Source of the DNA: Streptomyces roseicoloratus
GTDB taxonomy: Bacteria > Actinomycetota > Actinomycetes > Streptomycetales > Streptomycetaceae
Assembly: GCF_004117935.1 (NCBI RefSeq)
Contig: NZ_SDOY01000062.1
Span: 39,961 to 103,960, forward strand
Length of the DNA stretch: 64,000 nt
Direction: 5' to 3'
Shown: one piece after another, positions 44,993 through 54,333 of the stretch
Layout of the letters: each line of letters opens with the position of its first letter
How positions within the stretch are numbered: the stretch's first letter is position 1
Position numbers and translations under genes: made by a program
Notes under the pieces: generated by a model
What the model saw: only the letters and a program-made list of their open reading frames with translations
The model's database searches: none
Told to the model about the DNA's origin: nothing

Positions 44993-46132
44993 TTGACCAC
45001 CCAGCAGATCCCCGTCGTCGTCCTGGCCGGGTTTCTCGGGGCGGGGAAGACCACCCTGCTCAACCATCTGCTGCGCAGCGCGCGCGGAACGCGGATCGGG
45101 GTCATGGTCAACGACTTCGGTGACATCGGCATCGACGCGATGACCGTGGCCGGCCAGGTCGGCTCCACGGTCTCCCTCGGCAACGGCTGTCTGTGCTGTG
45201 CGGTGGACGCGAGCGAGCTGGACGAGTACCTGGAGGTGCTCACCCGGCCGGACATGCGCCTCGACGTGATCGTGATCGAGGCCAGCGGCCTCGCCGAGCC
45301 GCAGGAACTCGTCCGGATGGTGCTCGCCAGCGAGAACGAGCGGATCGTGTACGGCGGGCTGGTCGAGGTGGTGGACGCCGCCGAGTTCGCCGCGACCCGC
45401 GCCCGCCACCCGGAGACCGACCGCCATCTCGCCGCCGCCGACCTCGTCGTGGTCAACAAGGCCGACCGGGTGCCGGCCGACCGGCTCGCCGCCGTACGGC
45501 AGGAGGTCGCCGCGCTCGCCGTACGTGCCGCCGTGGTGGAGTGCGCGCACGGGCGGATCGACCCGGAGCTGCTCTTCGACCGGGTGGTGCCGGAGGACGA
45601 GATCGCGGGACAGATGTCCATCGAGGACATCCTGTACGGCGAGGACGGTTGGGACGGCGACGGGGCCCACGCCCATCCGCACGCCGCGTACGAGACGGTC
45701 TCGCTCACGGCGTCGGTCCCGCTGCATCCGCGCCGGCTGATGGCCTTCCTCGACGCGCGCCCCGAGGGCCTCTACCGCATCAAGGGCTTCGTCGACTTCG
45801 GCACCGCCGACCCGGCGAACCGCTACACCGTCCACGCCGTCGGCCGCTTCCTGCGCTTCTACACCGAGCCGTGGCCGGCGGGGGAGGAGCGCCTCACCCA
45901 GCTCGTCCTGATCGGCTCCGGGGTGGACGCGGAGGCCCTGCGCAAGGAGCTCGCCACCTGTGAGCAGAACGGCCCGGACGACGTGCCGGACGAGACGGCC
46001 ATGTGGGGCGTCCTGAGGTACGTACCCGGCACCGAGGACGGGCCGGGGCTTCCCGAGTCCGGGCTCTCCGAGTCGGGGATCTCCGAGTCGGGGCTTCCCG
46101 AGTCCGGGCTCTCCGAGTCGGAGCTTCCCTAG
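44993..46132 (+). CDS. CobW/COG0523 GTPase, probable metallochaperone
   Basis: 379 aa from TTG 44993, with GGAGG nine bases upstream. G3E GTPase motifs: Walker A LAGFLGAGKTTLL (11-23), CxCC metal site GNGCLCC (Cys66, 68, 69), ASGLAEPQELV, and NKAD near 154. A His-rich stretch GDGAHAHPHAAYE (about 220) and the CobW_C domain (SLTASVPLHPRRLMAFLDARPEGLYRIKGFVDFG) follow. The last 30 residues are five 15-bp DNA repeats read as GLSES-type pentapeptides. Such proteins deliver or manage Zn2+ (or Co2+) under metal limitation; no Zur box was seen upstream. Diverges from the sensor kinase. Confidence 0.85.
   Translation: MTTQQIPVVVLAGFLGAGKTTLLNHLLRSARGTRIGVMVNDFGDIGIDAMTVAGQVGSTVSLGNGCLCCAVDASELDEYLEVLTRPDMRLDVIVIEASGLAEPQELVRMVLASENERIVYGGLVEVVDAAEFAATRARHPETDRHLAAADLVVVNKADRVPADRLAAVRQEVAALAVRAAVVECAHGRIDPELLFDRVVPEDEIAGQMSIEDILYGEDGWDGDGAHAHPHAAYETVSLTASVPLHPRRLMAFLDARPEGLYRIKGFVDFGTADPANRYTVHAVGRFLRFYTEPWPAGEERLTQLVLIGSGVDAEALRKELATCEQNGPDDVPDETAMWGVLRYVPGTEDGPGLPESGLSESGISESGLPESGLSESELP
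46046..46132 (+). repeat. 15-bp coding repeats at the CobW C-terminus
   Basis: Five in-frame 15-bp units of GGGCT(T/C)(C/T)CCGAGTC(C/G) type plus a partial copy reaching the stop, coding (G L/I P/S E S)n. Confidence 0.85.
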
Positions 46133-46300
46133 CCGGACACGCGCAGATCTTCGCCGCGGACGACTGCGGCTTCGAGGAAGGGCTGCGCCTGATCACCGCG
46201 GGCAGCATGGAGGCGGCCTACGCCGCTCGTTCCTGACACGACGACGCCCCCGGCCCCGCGCGGTCGACTGACGGCACGGAACAGGGGGCGTGCGCACGAC

Positions 46301-46344
46301 GGAAGCCGGGGCGCCGCGGCCGCGTGCGCGGCGCCCCGGCTTCC
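46301..46344. terminator. Terminator between CobW and parC genes
   Basis: Perfect 17-bp stem GGAAGCCGGGGCGCCGC (46301-46317) and complement (46328-46344), 10-nt loop; serves both convergent genes. Confidence 0.8.
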
Positions 46345-46355
46345 GAGGAAATGCG

Positions 46356-48812
46356 CTAGTTCGCGGGGCCGGCCACCACTTCGACCGGCTTCGGGAGCGG
46401 CGTGCCCGAGCCGTCGCGGCGGGGGTCCGGCTCCGGCAGGTCGACCGGAGTGCCGTTCTTCTGCGCGGCGTGGGCCGGAGTGGCGCCGGCCCAGGCCAGG
46501 ACGAGCACGTCCTCGCCCTTCAGGAAGCGCTGGCAGCGCACGCCGCCGGTGGCGCGGCCCTTGCGGGGGTACTGGTCGAACGGCGTCAGCTTCGCCGACG
46601 TGCCGGCCGAGGCGTCCAGCGTGCCGGTCGAACCGGCGACCGTGAACACCACCGCGTCCGCGGCCGGGTCCACCGCCGTGAAGGACAGCACCTCGGCGCC
46701 CGCCGACAGCTTGATTCCGGCCATACCGCCCGCCGGACGGCCCTGCGGCCGCACCTGGGAGGCCGGGTAACGCAGCAGCTGGGCGTCGGACGTGATGAAG
46801 ACCAGGTCCTCCTCGCCCGTGCGCAGTTCGGTCGCGCCGACGATCCGGTCCCCCTCCTTGAGGGTGATGACCTCCAGCTCCTCCTTGTTGGCCGGGTAGT
46901 CCGGCACCACACGCTTGACCACGCCCTGCAGCGTGCCGATCGCGAGACCCGGCGAGGCCTCCTCCAGGGAGGTCAGGCAGACCACCGTCTCGTCCGCCTC
47001 CAAGGTGACGAACTCGGCCAGCGGCGCCCCGCCCGCCAGGTTGGGCGCGGCGGCCGTGTCGGGCAGCTGCGGCAGGTCGATCACCGCCACCCGCAGCAGC
47101 CGGCCGGCCGAGGTCACCACGCCGACGTCGCCGCGCTGGGTCGCCGCCACCGCCGAGACGATCGCGTCGTGCTTGCTGCGCTTGCCGTCCGTCACGGCCG
47201 GCAGGTCCTCCGTCACCGTGCGGGCCAGCAGACCGGTCGACGAGAGCAGCACCCGGCACGGGTCGTCCGCGACCTCCAGGGACACGGCCGCGGTCGGCGC
47301 GCCCCCCGACTCCAGCAGGACCGTGCGCCGGTCGGTGCCGAACTTCTTCGAGACCGCCGCCAGTTCCGCCGACACCAGCTTGCGCAGCTCCGTGTCCGAC
47401 TCGAGGATGCCGGTCAGCTCGTCGATCTCGCCGTTGAGCCGGTCGCGCTCGCCCTCCAGCTCCAGGCGGTCGAACTTGGTGAGCCGGCGCAGCGGCGTGT
47501 CCAGGATGTACTGCGTCTGGATCTCGCTCAGCGAGAAGCGCTCGACGAGACGCTCCTTGGCCTCCGCCGAGTTCTCGCTCTCCCGGATGAGCCGGATGAC
47601 CTCGTCGATGTCGAGCAGGGCGACGAGCAGGCCCTCCACCAGGTGCAGCCGGTCGCGCTTCTTGCCGCGGCGGAACTCCGAGCGGCGCCGGACCACCTCG
47701 AAACGGTGGTCCAGATAGACCTCGAGCAGCTCCTTGAGACCGAGCGTCAGCGGCTGACCGTCGACCAGCGCCACGTTGTTGATGCCGAAGGACTCCTCCA
47801 TCGGCGTCAGCTTGTAGAGCTGCTCCAGGACCGCTTCCGGCACGAAGCCGTTCTTCACCTCGATGACCAGGCGCAGGCCGTGGTTGCGGTCGGTGAGGTC
47901 CTTGACGTCGGCGATGCCCTGGAGCTTCTTCGAGCCGACCAGGTCCTTGATCTTGGAGATGACCTTCTCGGGGCCGACCGTGAAGGGCAGCTCGGTGACG
48001 ACGATGCCCTTGCGGCGCGCCGTGACCGTCTCCACGGTGGCCGTCGCGCGGATCTTGAAGGTGCCGCGACCCGTCTCGTACGCGTCCTTGATGCCGGACA
48101 GCCCGACGATCCGGCCGCCCGTGGGCAGGTCGGGGCCGGGCACGTAACGCATCAGCGTTTCCAGGTCCGCGTTGGGGTGGCGGATCAGATGGCGGGCGGC
48201 CGCGACGACCTCGGCCAGGTTGTGCGGAGGCATGTTGGTGGCCATGCCGACCGCGATCCCGGACGCGCCGTTGACCAGCAGGTTCGGGTACGCGGCGGGG
48301 AGCGCGACCGGCTCCTGCTCCTGGCCGTCGTAGTTGGGCGCGAAGTCGACGGTGTCCTCGTCGATGGACTCCGTCATCAACAGCGCGGCCGGCGCCATCC
48401 GCGACTCCGTGTACCGCATGGCGGCCGGCGGGTCGTCGTTGCCGAGCGAGCCGAAGTTGCCGTGGCCGTCGACCAGCGGCACGCGCATGGAGAACGGCTG
48501 CGCCATGCGCACCATCGCGTCGTAGATCGACGCGTCACCGTGCGGGTGCAGCTTGCCCATGACCTCGCCGACGACCCGGGCGCACTTCACGAAGCCCCGG
48601 TCGGGCCGCAGGCCCATCTCGTTCATCTGGTAGACGATGCGCCGCTGCACGGGCTTCATGCCGTCCCGGGCGTCGGGCAGGGCGCGCGAGTAGATCACCG
48701 AGTACGCGTACTCGAGGAAGGAGCCCTGCATCTCGTCAACGACGTCGATGTCGAGGATTCGCTCCTCGAACGCGTCGTCCGGCGGCGGTGTCTTCGTGCT
48801 GCGGCGGGCCAT
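46356..48812 (-). CDS. parC: DNA topoisomerase IV-like subunit A (ParC/GyrA2)
   Basis: 818-aa breakage-reunion subunit, partner of the ParE at 38088. The catalytic Tyr134 lies in [10 protein letters not shown]. The quinolone region is [19 protein letters not shown] with Ala94 where E. coli GyrA has Ser83. DNA-gate motifs: [11 protein letters not shown] and [18 protein letters not shown]; the coiled-coil gate is at about 370-490 ([21 protein letters not shown]). The C-terminal beta-pinwheel (about 500-800) has repeats such as [14 protein letters not shown] and [19 protein letters not shown] but no clear GyrA box (QRRGGKG), supporting ParC over GyrA. Diverges from an M16 operon. Confidence 0.93.
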   Translation of the reverse strand: MARRSTKTPPPDDAFEERILDIDVVDEMQGSFLEYAYSVIYSRALPDARDGMKPVQRRIVYQMNEMGLRPDRGFVKCARVVGEVMGKLHPHGDASIYDAMVRMAQPFSMRVPLVDGHGNFGSLGNDDPPAAMRYTESRMAPAALLMTESIDEDTVDFAPNYDGQEQEPVALPAAYPNLLVNGASGIAVGMATNMPPHNLAEVVAAARHLIRHPNADLETLMRYVPGPDLPTGGRIVGLSGIKDAYETGRGTFKIRATATVETVTARRKGIVVTELPFTVGPEKVISKIKDLVGSKKLQGIADVKDLTDRNHGLRLVIEVKNGFVPEAVLEQLYKLTPMEESFGINNVALVDGQPLTLGLKELLEVYLDHRFEVVRRRSEFRRGKKRDRLHLVEGLLVALLDIDEVIRLIRESENSAEAKERLVERFSLSEIQTQYILDTPLRRLTKFDRLELEGERDRLNGEIDELTGILESDTELRKLVSAELAAVSKKFGTDRRTVLLESGGAPTAAVSLEVADDPCRVLLSSTGLLARTVTEDLPAVTDGKRSKHDAIVSAVAATQRGDVGVVTSAGRLLRVAVIDLPQLPDTAAAPNLAGGAPLAEFVTLEADETVVCLTSLEEASPGLAIGTLQGVVKRVVPDYPANKEELEVITLKEGDRIVGATELRTGEEDLVFITSDAQLLRYPASQVRPQGRPAGGMAGIKLSAGAEVLSFTAVDPAADAVVFTVAGSTGTLDASAGTSAKLTPFDQYPRKGRATGGVRCQRFLKGEDVLVLAWAGATPAHAAQKNGTPVDLPEPDPRRDGSGTPLPKPVEVVAGPAN

Positions 48813-48997
48813 CGCGGCTGCGGCTCCTTCACCAACAAGGTTGATCTGACGCGGACCATTGTGGACCGTGGCACCGACAACGCCGACCGCGACCCGGAAG
48901 AGGGACTTCGGACCCGGCCGGGAACTTCGCCAGGTGTCGGCGCGCTTGCATACAGTGGCAGGACTTTTCCCGATCGCGATCGAAGGGACACACGCCC

Positions 48998-50344
48998 ATG
49001 GGTCACACGGCTGAGGCCGAGGCCGGCTCCGGCGGACTGACAGCGACCGAGCACCGGCTGGCCAACGGCCTGCGTGTGGTGCTCTCGGAGGACCACCTGA
49101 CCCCGGTCGCGGCGGTCTGCCTCTGGTACGACGTCGGCTCCCGTCACGAGGTCACGGGCCGCACCGGCCTCGCCCACCTCTTCGAGCACCTCATGTTCCA
49201 GGGCTCGAAGCAGGTCCACGGCAACGGCCACTTCGAGCTGGTGCAGGGTGCCGGCGGCTCGCTCAACGGCACGACGAGCTTCGAGCGCACCAACTACTTC
49301 GAGACCATGCCCGCGCACCAGCTGGAGCTCGCGCTCTGGCTGGAGGCCGACCGCATGGGATCGCTGCTCACCGCCCTCGACGACGTCTCCATGGAGAACC
49401 AGCGCGACGTCGTCAAGAACGAGCGCCGCCAGCGTTACGACAACGTGCCCTACGGCACCGCGTTCGAGCGCCTCACCGCCCTCGCCTATCCGGAGGGCCA
49501 CCCGTACCACCACACCCCGATCGGCTCGATGGCCGACCTGGACGCCGCCACCCTGGAGGACGCGCGGAACTTCTTCCGCACGTACTACGCGCCGAACAAC
49601 GCGGTGCTCTCGGTCGTCGGCGACATCGACCCCGAGCAGACCCTCGCCTGGGTGGAGAAGTACTTCGGCTCCATCCCCGGCCACGACGGCAAGCCCGAGC
49701 CGCGCCCCGGCGACCTGCCCGAGGTCATCGGCGAGCAGCTCCGCGAGGTCGTCGAGGAGGAGGTCCCGGCCCGTGCCCTGATGGCCGCCTACCGGCTGCC
49801 GCACGACGGCACGCGCGCGTGCGACGCGGCCGACCTGGCCCTGACCGTCCTGGGCGGCGGCGAGTCCTCCCGCCTGCACAACCGGCTGGTCCGCCGCGAC
49901 CGCACGGCCGTGGCCGCCGGCTTCGGCCTGCTGCGGCTCGCCGGCGCGCCCTCGCTCGGCTGGCTGGACGTCAAGACCTCCGGCGGCGTCGAGGTGCCGC
50001 GGATCGAGGCGGCCGTCGACGAGGAGCTCGCCCGGTTCGCCGCCGAGGGCCCGACGCCCGAGGAGATGGAGCGCGCCCAGGCCCAGTTGGAGCGCGAGTG
50101 GCTGGACCGGCTCGGTACCGTCGCCGGCCGCGCCGACGAACTGTGCCGGTACGCGGTGCTCTTCGGCGACCCGCAGCTGGCCCTGACCGCCGTCGACCGG
50201 GTCCTCGACATCACCGCCGAGGAGGTGCAGGAGGTCGCCAAGGCCCGCCTGCGCCCGGACAACCGCGCCGTCCTGGTCTACGAGCCGGTGGGCGGCACCG
50301 CCGACGGCACCGACAGCGACGAGGAAGAGGGAGCGGACCGGTGA
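48998..50344 (+). CDS. M16B metallopeptidase, catalytic subunit
   Basis: 448-aa zinc protease of the processing-peptidase type. Inverted zinc motif HLFEH (His60, Glu63, His64), third ligand Glu142 in VVKNERRQRYDNVPYG, 77 residues later as in the family. The second half (LMAAYRLPHDGTRACDAADLALTVLGGGESSRLHNRLVRRDRTAVAAG) is the M16_C domain. No signal peptide, so cytoplasmic. The ATG follows a GAAGGGA site. The TGA overlaps the next gene's GTG (GTGA), giving coupled synthesis with an inactive partner. Acts on peptides or misfolded small proteins. Confidence 0.9.
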   Translation: MGHTAEAEAGSGGLTATEHRLANGLRVVLSEDHLTPVAAVCLWYDVGSRHEVTGRTGLAHLFEHLMFQGSKQVHGNGHFELVQGAGGSLNGTTSFERTNYFETMPAHQLELALWLEADRMGSLLTALDDVSMENQRDVVKNERRQRYDNVPYGTAFERLTALAYPEGHPYHHTPIGSMADLDAATLEDARNFFRTYYAPNNAVLSVVGDIDPEQTLAWVEKYFGSIPGHDGKPEPRPGDLPEVIGEQLREVVEEEVPARALMAAYRLPHDGTRACDAADLALTVLGGGESSRLHNRLVRRDRTAVAAGFGLLRLAGAPSLGWLDVKTSGGVEVPRIEAAVDEELARFAAEGPTPEEMERAQAQLEREWLDRLGTVAGRADELCRYAVLFGDPQLALTAVDRVLDITAEEVQEVAKARLRPDNRAVLVYEPVGGTADGTDSDEEEGADR

Positions 50345-51738
50345 CCGACGCCGCCATGTCTCTGACCAGCATGACCTTCCACCCGCAGCCCACCCCGGGT
50401 GACGCGAAGCCCTGGGCCTTCCCGGCCCCGGAGCGCGGCGCGCTCGACAACGGCCTGACCGTGCTGCGCTGCGACCGCCCCGGCCAGCAGGTGGTGGCCG
50501 TCGAGGTCTTCCTCGACGCCCCGCTGGACGCCGAGCCCGAGGGCCTGGACGGCGTCGCCACGATCATGGCCAGGGCGCTGTCCGAGGGCACCGACCAGCA
50601 CTCGGCGGAGGAGTTCGCCGCCGAGCTGGAGCGCTGCGGCGCCACGCTGGACGCGCACGCCGACCACCCCGGCGTACGGGTCTCCCTCGAAGTGCCGGTC
50701 TCCCGGCTGCCGAAGGCGCTCGGTCTGCTCTCCGAGGCCCTGATCGCCCCGGCGTTCGCCGAGACCGAGATCGAGCGGCTGGTGCGCAACCGGCTGGACG
50801 AGATCCCGCACGAGACGGCCAACCCGGCCCGCCGCGCCGCCAAGCAGCTCTCCAAGGAGCTGTTCCCGGCCGCTTCGCGCATGTCCCGGCCGCGCCAGGG
50901 CACCGAGGAGACCGTCGCCGCGATCGACGCCGCCGCCGTCCGCGCCTTCTACGACGCGTACGTCCGCCCGGCCGCCGCGACCGCCGTCGTGGTCGGCGAC
51001 CTGACCGGCGTCGACCTGGACAAGGTCCTCGCCGACACCCTGGGCGCCTGGAACGGCAAGCCGGCCGCGCCGCGCCCCATGCCGCCCGTCACGGCCGACG
51101 ACACCGGGCGCGTCGTCATCGTGGACCGGCCCGGTGCCGTGCAGACGCAGCTGCTCATCGGCCGCGTCGGCGCGGACCGCCACGACCGCGTCTGGGCGGC
51201 CCAGGTGCTCGGCACGTACTGCCTCGGCGGCACCCTCACGTCCCGCCTGGACCGCGTCCTGCGCGAGGAGAAGGGCTACACGTACGGCGTGCGGGCCTTC
51301 GGCCAGGTGCTGCGCTCCGACGGAGCGGGCAACGGCGCGTCGCTGCTCGCCATCAGCGGCTCGGTCGACACCCCCAACACCGGCCCGGCACTTGACGACC
51401 TGTGGAAGGTGCTGCGCACCCTCGCGGCCGGGGGTCTGACGGACGCCGAGCGCGACGTCGCCGTGCAGAACCTGGTGGGTGTGGCACCGCTGAAGTACGA
51501 GACGGCCGCCTCCGTCGCCGGGACGCTGGCCGACCAGGTCGAGCAGCACCTCCCGGACGACTACCAGGCCCAGTTGTACGCCCGGCTCGCCGAGACGGGC
51601 ACGGTGGAGGCGACCGCGGCCGTGGTCAACGCCTTCCCGGTGGACCGGCTCGTGACGGTGCTGGTCGGCGACGCGGCGCAGATCGCGGAGCCGGTGCGCG
51701 CACTCGGCATCGGTGAAGTGACCGTCGTCACCGGCTGA
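50341..51738 (+). CDS. M16 family subunit lacking the zinc site
   Basis: 465 aa. The region where HxxEH should stand reads IMARALSEGT, so zinc binding is lost. The C-terminal RVLREEKGYTYGVRAFGQ keeps the Arg/Tyr substrate-binding pair. This is the pattern of heterodimeric M16B enzymes, where one subunit has zinc and the other has R/Y. GTG start is chosen for its 4-bp overlap with the upstream stop. A hairpin terminator follows. Confidence 0.87.
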   Translation: MTDAAMSLTSMTFHPQPTPGDAKPWAFPAPERGALDNGLTVLRCDRPGQQVVAVEVFLDAPLDAEPEGLDGVATIMARALSEGTDQHSAEEFAAELERCGATLDAHADHPGVRVSLEVPVSRLPKALGLLSEALIAPAFAETEIERLVRNRLDEIPHETANPARRAAKQLSKELFPAASRMSRPRQGTEETVAAIDAAAVRAFYDAYVRPAAATAVVVGDLTGVDLDKVLADTLGAWNGKPAAPRPMPPVTADDTGRVVIVDRPGAVQTQLLIGRVGADRHDRVWAAQVLGTYCLGGTLTSRLDRVLREEKGYTYGVRAFGQVLRSDGAGNGASLLAISGSVDTPNTGPALDDLWKVLRTLAAGGLTDAERDVAVQNLVGVAPLKYETAASVAGTLADQVEQHLPDDYQAQLYARLAETGTVEATAAVVNAFPVDRLVTVLVGDAAQIAEPVRALGIGEVTVVTG

Positions 51739-51761
51739 TTGAGTCGCCGTCACACGCCGTC

Positions 51762-51795
51762 GAGGACCCTGACGACCTGGTTCGTCAGGGTCCTC
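51762..51795 (+). terminator. M16 operon terminator
   Basis: Perfect 14-bp stem GAGGACCCTGACGA (51762-51775) and complement (51782-51795), 6-nt loop, followed by CCGTTTGT. Confidence 0.8.
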
Positions 51796-51865
51796 CCGTT
51801 TGTCCGTATTGCAGCGAGGTATGATCATCTGCCCTGTGGCGTGTCTAACAAAAGGGCGCGTCTGT

Positions 51866-51895
51866 TTGGTGATTGACAGAAGATCGGCCTAGCGT
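51866..51895 (+). promoter_or_regulatory. Candidate promoter of the riboswitch-peptidase transcript
   Basis: TTGGTG (51866-51871) and TAGCGT (51890-51895) are separated by 18 bp, which would start transcription near 51902, just before the riboswitch. A TTGACA at 51873-51878 lacks a correctly spaced -10. Confidence 0.4.
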
Positions 51896-51947
51896 CGACC
51901 CGGCTGCCCGACCGCTGTACGACGCCGCACCCGCGGCAACGGCGCAG

Positions 51948-52098
51948 TCATCGCCGAGTCCCCTGAGGCGCGAGCCTGGGGAGCCGGGGACCCACACGCA
52001 GTCCCTGGGGTGAATCGGACGCCTTCGCTCAGGCGGAGGGGCCCGTAGGAGACCTTCCTGCTCCGAACCCGTCAGCTAACCCGGTAGGCGAGAGGGAA
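51948..52098 (+). ncRNA. ydaO-yuaA (c-di-AMP) riboswitch
   Basis: The leader of the M23 peptidase gene holds the conserved ydaO core in order: CGCCGAGTCCC, GGAGCCGGGGACCC (about 51980), CCTGGGGTGAAT (about 52005), GGACGCCTTCG..GGCGGAGG and GAACCCGTCAGCTAACCCGG followed by TAGGCGAGAGGG (about 52065-52093). In S. coelicolor this class controls cell-wall hydrolase genes such as rpfA and shuts expression when c-di-AMP is high. Ends are approximate. The ribosome site (GGAAGGAAAGG) lies right after, so control may be at transcription or translation. Confidence 0.9.
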
Positions 52099-52117
52099 GG
52101 AAAGGATCAGCCACTAC

Positions 52118-52888
52118 ATGGCGTTCACCCGTGCCACCGGGAAGCATCGTGGACCGAGCCGGATGGCGCGCCGCGGCGCCGGCATCGCCGGCGTGGCGAC
52201 GCTCGCCACCACCGGCGTCATCGGAACCCTCGCCTCTCCGGCGCTGGCCGCCGACCCGGAGGACATCTCCCCCGAGGACACCGGCCTCATCCAGGTGATC
52301 ACCGAGGAGTCCCTCGCCGAGCGCGTCGACGCCCAGGCCTCCGGCCAGGAGAAGGCCGCCGCCCAGGCCGAGGCCCGCGTGAGGGCCGCCGCGGAGGCGA
52401 AGCGCAAGGCCGAGGCCCGCGCCAAGGAGATCCGCGAGGCCAAGGAGCGCGCCGCCCGCGAGGCCGAGCGCAAGCGCCTCGCCTCCTTCCAGCTCCCGAT
52501 CTCCGGCTCGTACGTGAGCACCGGCTACAAGGCCGGCGGCTCCCTCTGGTCCTCCGGCAGTCACTCCGGCGTCGACTTCCACGCCGCGTACGGCACCAAG
52601 GTCGTCTCCGTCGGCTCCGGCACCGTCGTCGAGGCCGGCTGGGGCGGCGCGTACGGCAAGAACATCGTGATCCGGATGCACGACGGCACGTACACGCAGT
52701 ACGGCCACCTCTCCGCCATCACCGTCCGCGTCGGCCAGAAGGTCACCCCGGGCGAGCAGATCGGCGTCTCCGGCTCCTCCGGCAACTCCACGGGCCCGCA
52801 CCTCCACTTCGAGGCCCGCACCGGCGCCGACTACGGCTCGGACATCAACCCGATCTCCTATCTGCGCGCCCGCGGCGTCCACGTCTGA
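52118..52888 (+). CDS. Secreted M23 (LytM-type) peptidoglycan endopeptidase
   Basis: 256 aa. Arg-rich N-terminus and hydrophobic core (GIAGVATLATTGVIGTLASPALA) form an export signal cleaved near residue 44. Residues 65-125 are an Ala/Glu/Lys/Arg coiled coil (EAKRKAEARAKEIREAKERAA). The LytM domain follows: SHSGVDF (His149, Asp153), YTQYGHLS and GPHLHFEA (about 227-233), a complete zinc and catalytic set. Cleaves peptide crosslinks in the wall during growth, germination or sporulation. Under the c-di-AMP riboswitch. Confidence 0.93.
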   Translation: MAFTRATGKHRGPSRMARRGAGIAGVATLATTGVIGTLASPALAADPEDISPEDTGLIQVITEESLAERVDAQASGQEKAAAQAEARVRAAAEAKRKAEARAKEIREAKERAAREAERKRLASFQLPISGSYVSTGYKAGGSLWSSGSHSGVDFHAAYGTKVVSVGSGTVVEAGWGGAYGKNIVIRMHDGTYTQYGHLSAITVRVGQKVTPGEQIGVSGSSGNSTGPHLHFEARTGADYGSDINPISYLRARGVHV

Positions 52889-52937
52889 CGCGAGCGTCCC
52901 CCGCGCGAAACCCGCGCTCCGGCGCACACGACGCACG

Positions 52938-52970
52938 AAAGCCCCGGCTCGAAACGAGCCGGGGCTTTTT
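52938..52970 (+). terminator. Rho-independent terminator of the M23 gene
   Basis: AAAGCCCCGGCTCG with complement, AAA loop, and a run of T at the end (52964-52970). The most canonical terminator in the window. Confidence 0.9.
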
Positions 52971-53077
52971 GCGTTCTTCGTCACCGGCCGGCATCGGAAA
53001 TTCCGCCCTCCTGCAATAGAGTCGCCCGAAAGGCGCCGCCCGACGGGGTTTCGCGCGGACGAATTCGGAGGTCGGAC

Positions 53078-53761
53078 ATGCGCATTCCCGCGCACTCGGT
53101 ATGCACGGCGATCCGGGACGACATCGTCTCCGGGGTGTACGCGCGGGGCGCCAGGCTCACCGAGGAGCAGCTCGCCCGGCGCTACGGAGTCTCCCGCGTC
53201 CCGGTCCGCGAGGCGCTGCGCACCCTGGAGTCGGAGGGCTTCGTGGTGAGCCGCCGGCACGCCGGCGCCCACGTCGCCGAGCCCACCGCCCAGGAGGCCG
53301 CCGACCTGCTCGACATGCGCTCCCTGCTGGAGCCTCTGGGAGCCGCCCGGGCCGCCCAGCGCCGTACCGACGCCCACCTCAAAGTGCTGCGCGGCCTGGT
53401 CAGACTGGGGCAGGAGCGGGCCAGGAGCGACCGCGGCGCGGACCTGGCGGCGCTCGGCGGCTGGTTCCACGAGACGCTCGCCCAGGCCTCGGGCAGCCCG
53501 CCGCTCACGGCGCTGCTCACCCAGCTGCGGCACAAGATCGCCTGGATGTACGCGGTCGAGCCGGCCGAGCGGCCCGCGGAGCCGTGGGCGGAGCACGGGG
53601 CGATCGTGGACGCCGTCGCCCGCCGCGACGCCGAGCGAGCCCGGGCGCTGACCGCGCTGCACGTGGAGCGCGCCCTCCCGCTGTACCGGCTGAAACAGAC
53701 GGACCGGCCACGTGTGAGGGTTTCGCAACATGCCGTAAACAGTGCGGGACCGAAGAATTAA
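53078..53761 (+). CDS. GntR-family regulator (FadR/FCD type)
   Basis: 227 aa. N-terminal winged helix (CTAIRDDIVSGVYARGARLTEEQLARRYGVSRVPVREALRTLESEGFV, about 9-57). The C-terminal FCD domain (about 75-205) has MRSLLEPLGAARAAQ, GWFHETLAQASGSPPL and AEHGAIVDAVARRDAERARALTALHVERA, with His/Asp positions able to bind a metal and a small acid. GGAGG precedes the ATG. Stand-alone; TAGAGT at 53017-53022 is a possible -10. Target and ligand unknown; the 266-bp gap after it holds no obvious gene. Confidence 0.85.
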   Translation: MRIPAHSVCTAIRDDIVSGVYARGARLTEEQLARRYGVSRVPVREALRTLESEGFVVSRRHAGAHVAEPTAQEAADLLDMRSLLEPLGAARAAQRRTDAHLKVLRGLVRLGQERARSDRGADLAALGGWFHETLAQASGSPPLTALLTQLRHKIAWMYAVEPAERPAEPWAEHGAIVDAVARRDAERARALTALHVERALPLYRLKQTDRPRVRVSQHAVNSAGPKN

Positions 53762-54027
53762 CGCGAGCGTCGTATACAAAGAGCCGGGCTATTTCTTCCC
53801 GCTGATTCGCGCTGCCCGGAATTCCATTCCGTGAGGCGTGGGAGAGTGGCCGCGCGGGCGGAAATTCCTCCCCGGATTCGGGCATTCACGGATTCCCGTC
53901 GACCCCGGGCCTCGAGCGCCGGACTCCTTCCGCCTGGCTCCGTGGCCCCGGGAAGGAAAACGGCCGTGCCCGCCGGAGAACCGGAGGACACGGCCGCTTC
54001 GCGATCCGTCGTCGGGGAGGAGACGGG

Positions 54028-54309
54028 TCAGACGGTCTCGGGGAGCTCCTCGAGACCCTCGGCCACCAGCTTCGCCAGGCGGTCGAGCGCGGCCTCGGCG
54101 CCGTCGGCGTCCGAAGCGAGCACGATCTCCTCGCCGCCCTGGGCACCCAGGCCGAGCACCGCGAGCATGGAGGCGGCGTTGACCGGGTTGCCTTCGGCCT
54201 TGGCGATCGTCACGGGGACGCCGGCGGCCGTGGCGGCACGGACGAAGATGGAGGCGGGGCGGGCGTGCAGGCCCTCGGCCCAGCCGACGTTGACGCGGCG
54301 CTCAGCCAT
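54028..54309 (-). CDS. ptsH: HPr phosphocarrier protein of the PTS
   Basis: 93 aa. Phospho-accepting His15 in WAEGLHARPASIFVRAA, and the Ser47 region NPVNAASMLAVLGLGAQGGEEI that equals Ser46 of Bacillus HPr. Transfers phosphate from enzyme I to sugar-specific EIIA proteins (GlcNAc, fructose). In streptomycetes ptsH is repressed by DasR; a near-perfect dre site lies 25 bases upstream (54334-54349). Divergent from the acetyltransferase fusion gene. Confidence 0.96.
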   Translation of the reverse strand: MAERRVNVGWAEGLHARPASIFVRAATAAGVPVTIAKAEGNPVNAASMLAVLGLGAQGGEEIVLASDADGAEAALDRLAKLVAEGLEELPETV

Positions 54310-54333
54310 GGTGGTTGCCCTTCAACTTTCAGC

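Noticed and set aside
46290..49040. 916-codon open frame opposite parC
   Set aside because: Shadow frame; parC has conserved Tyr, quinolone region and pinwheel, while this frame has none.
51800..51825. Promoter TTGTCC...TATGAT before the riboswitch
   Set aside because: The spacer is only 14 bases and the site overlaps the tail of the M16 terminator; the 51866-51895 pair fits better.
53762..54027. Small RNA or gene after the GntR regulator
   Set aside because: No ribosome site, no terminator hairpin with T run, and no palindromes of note.
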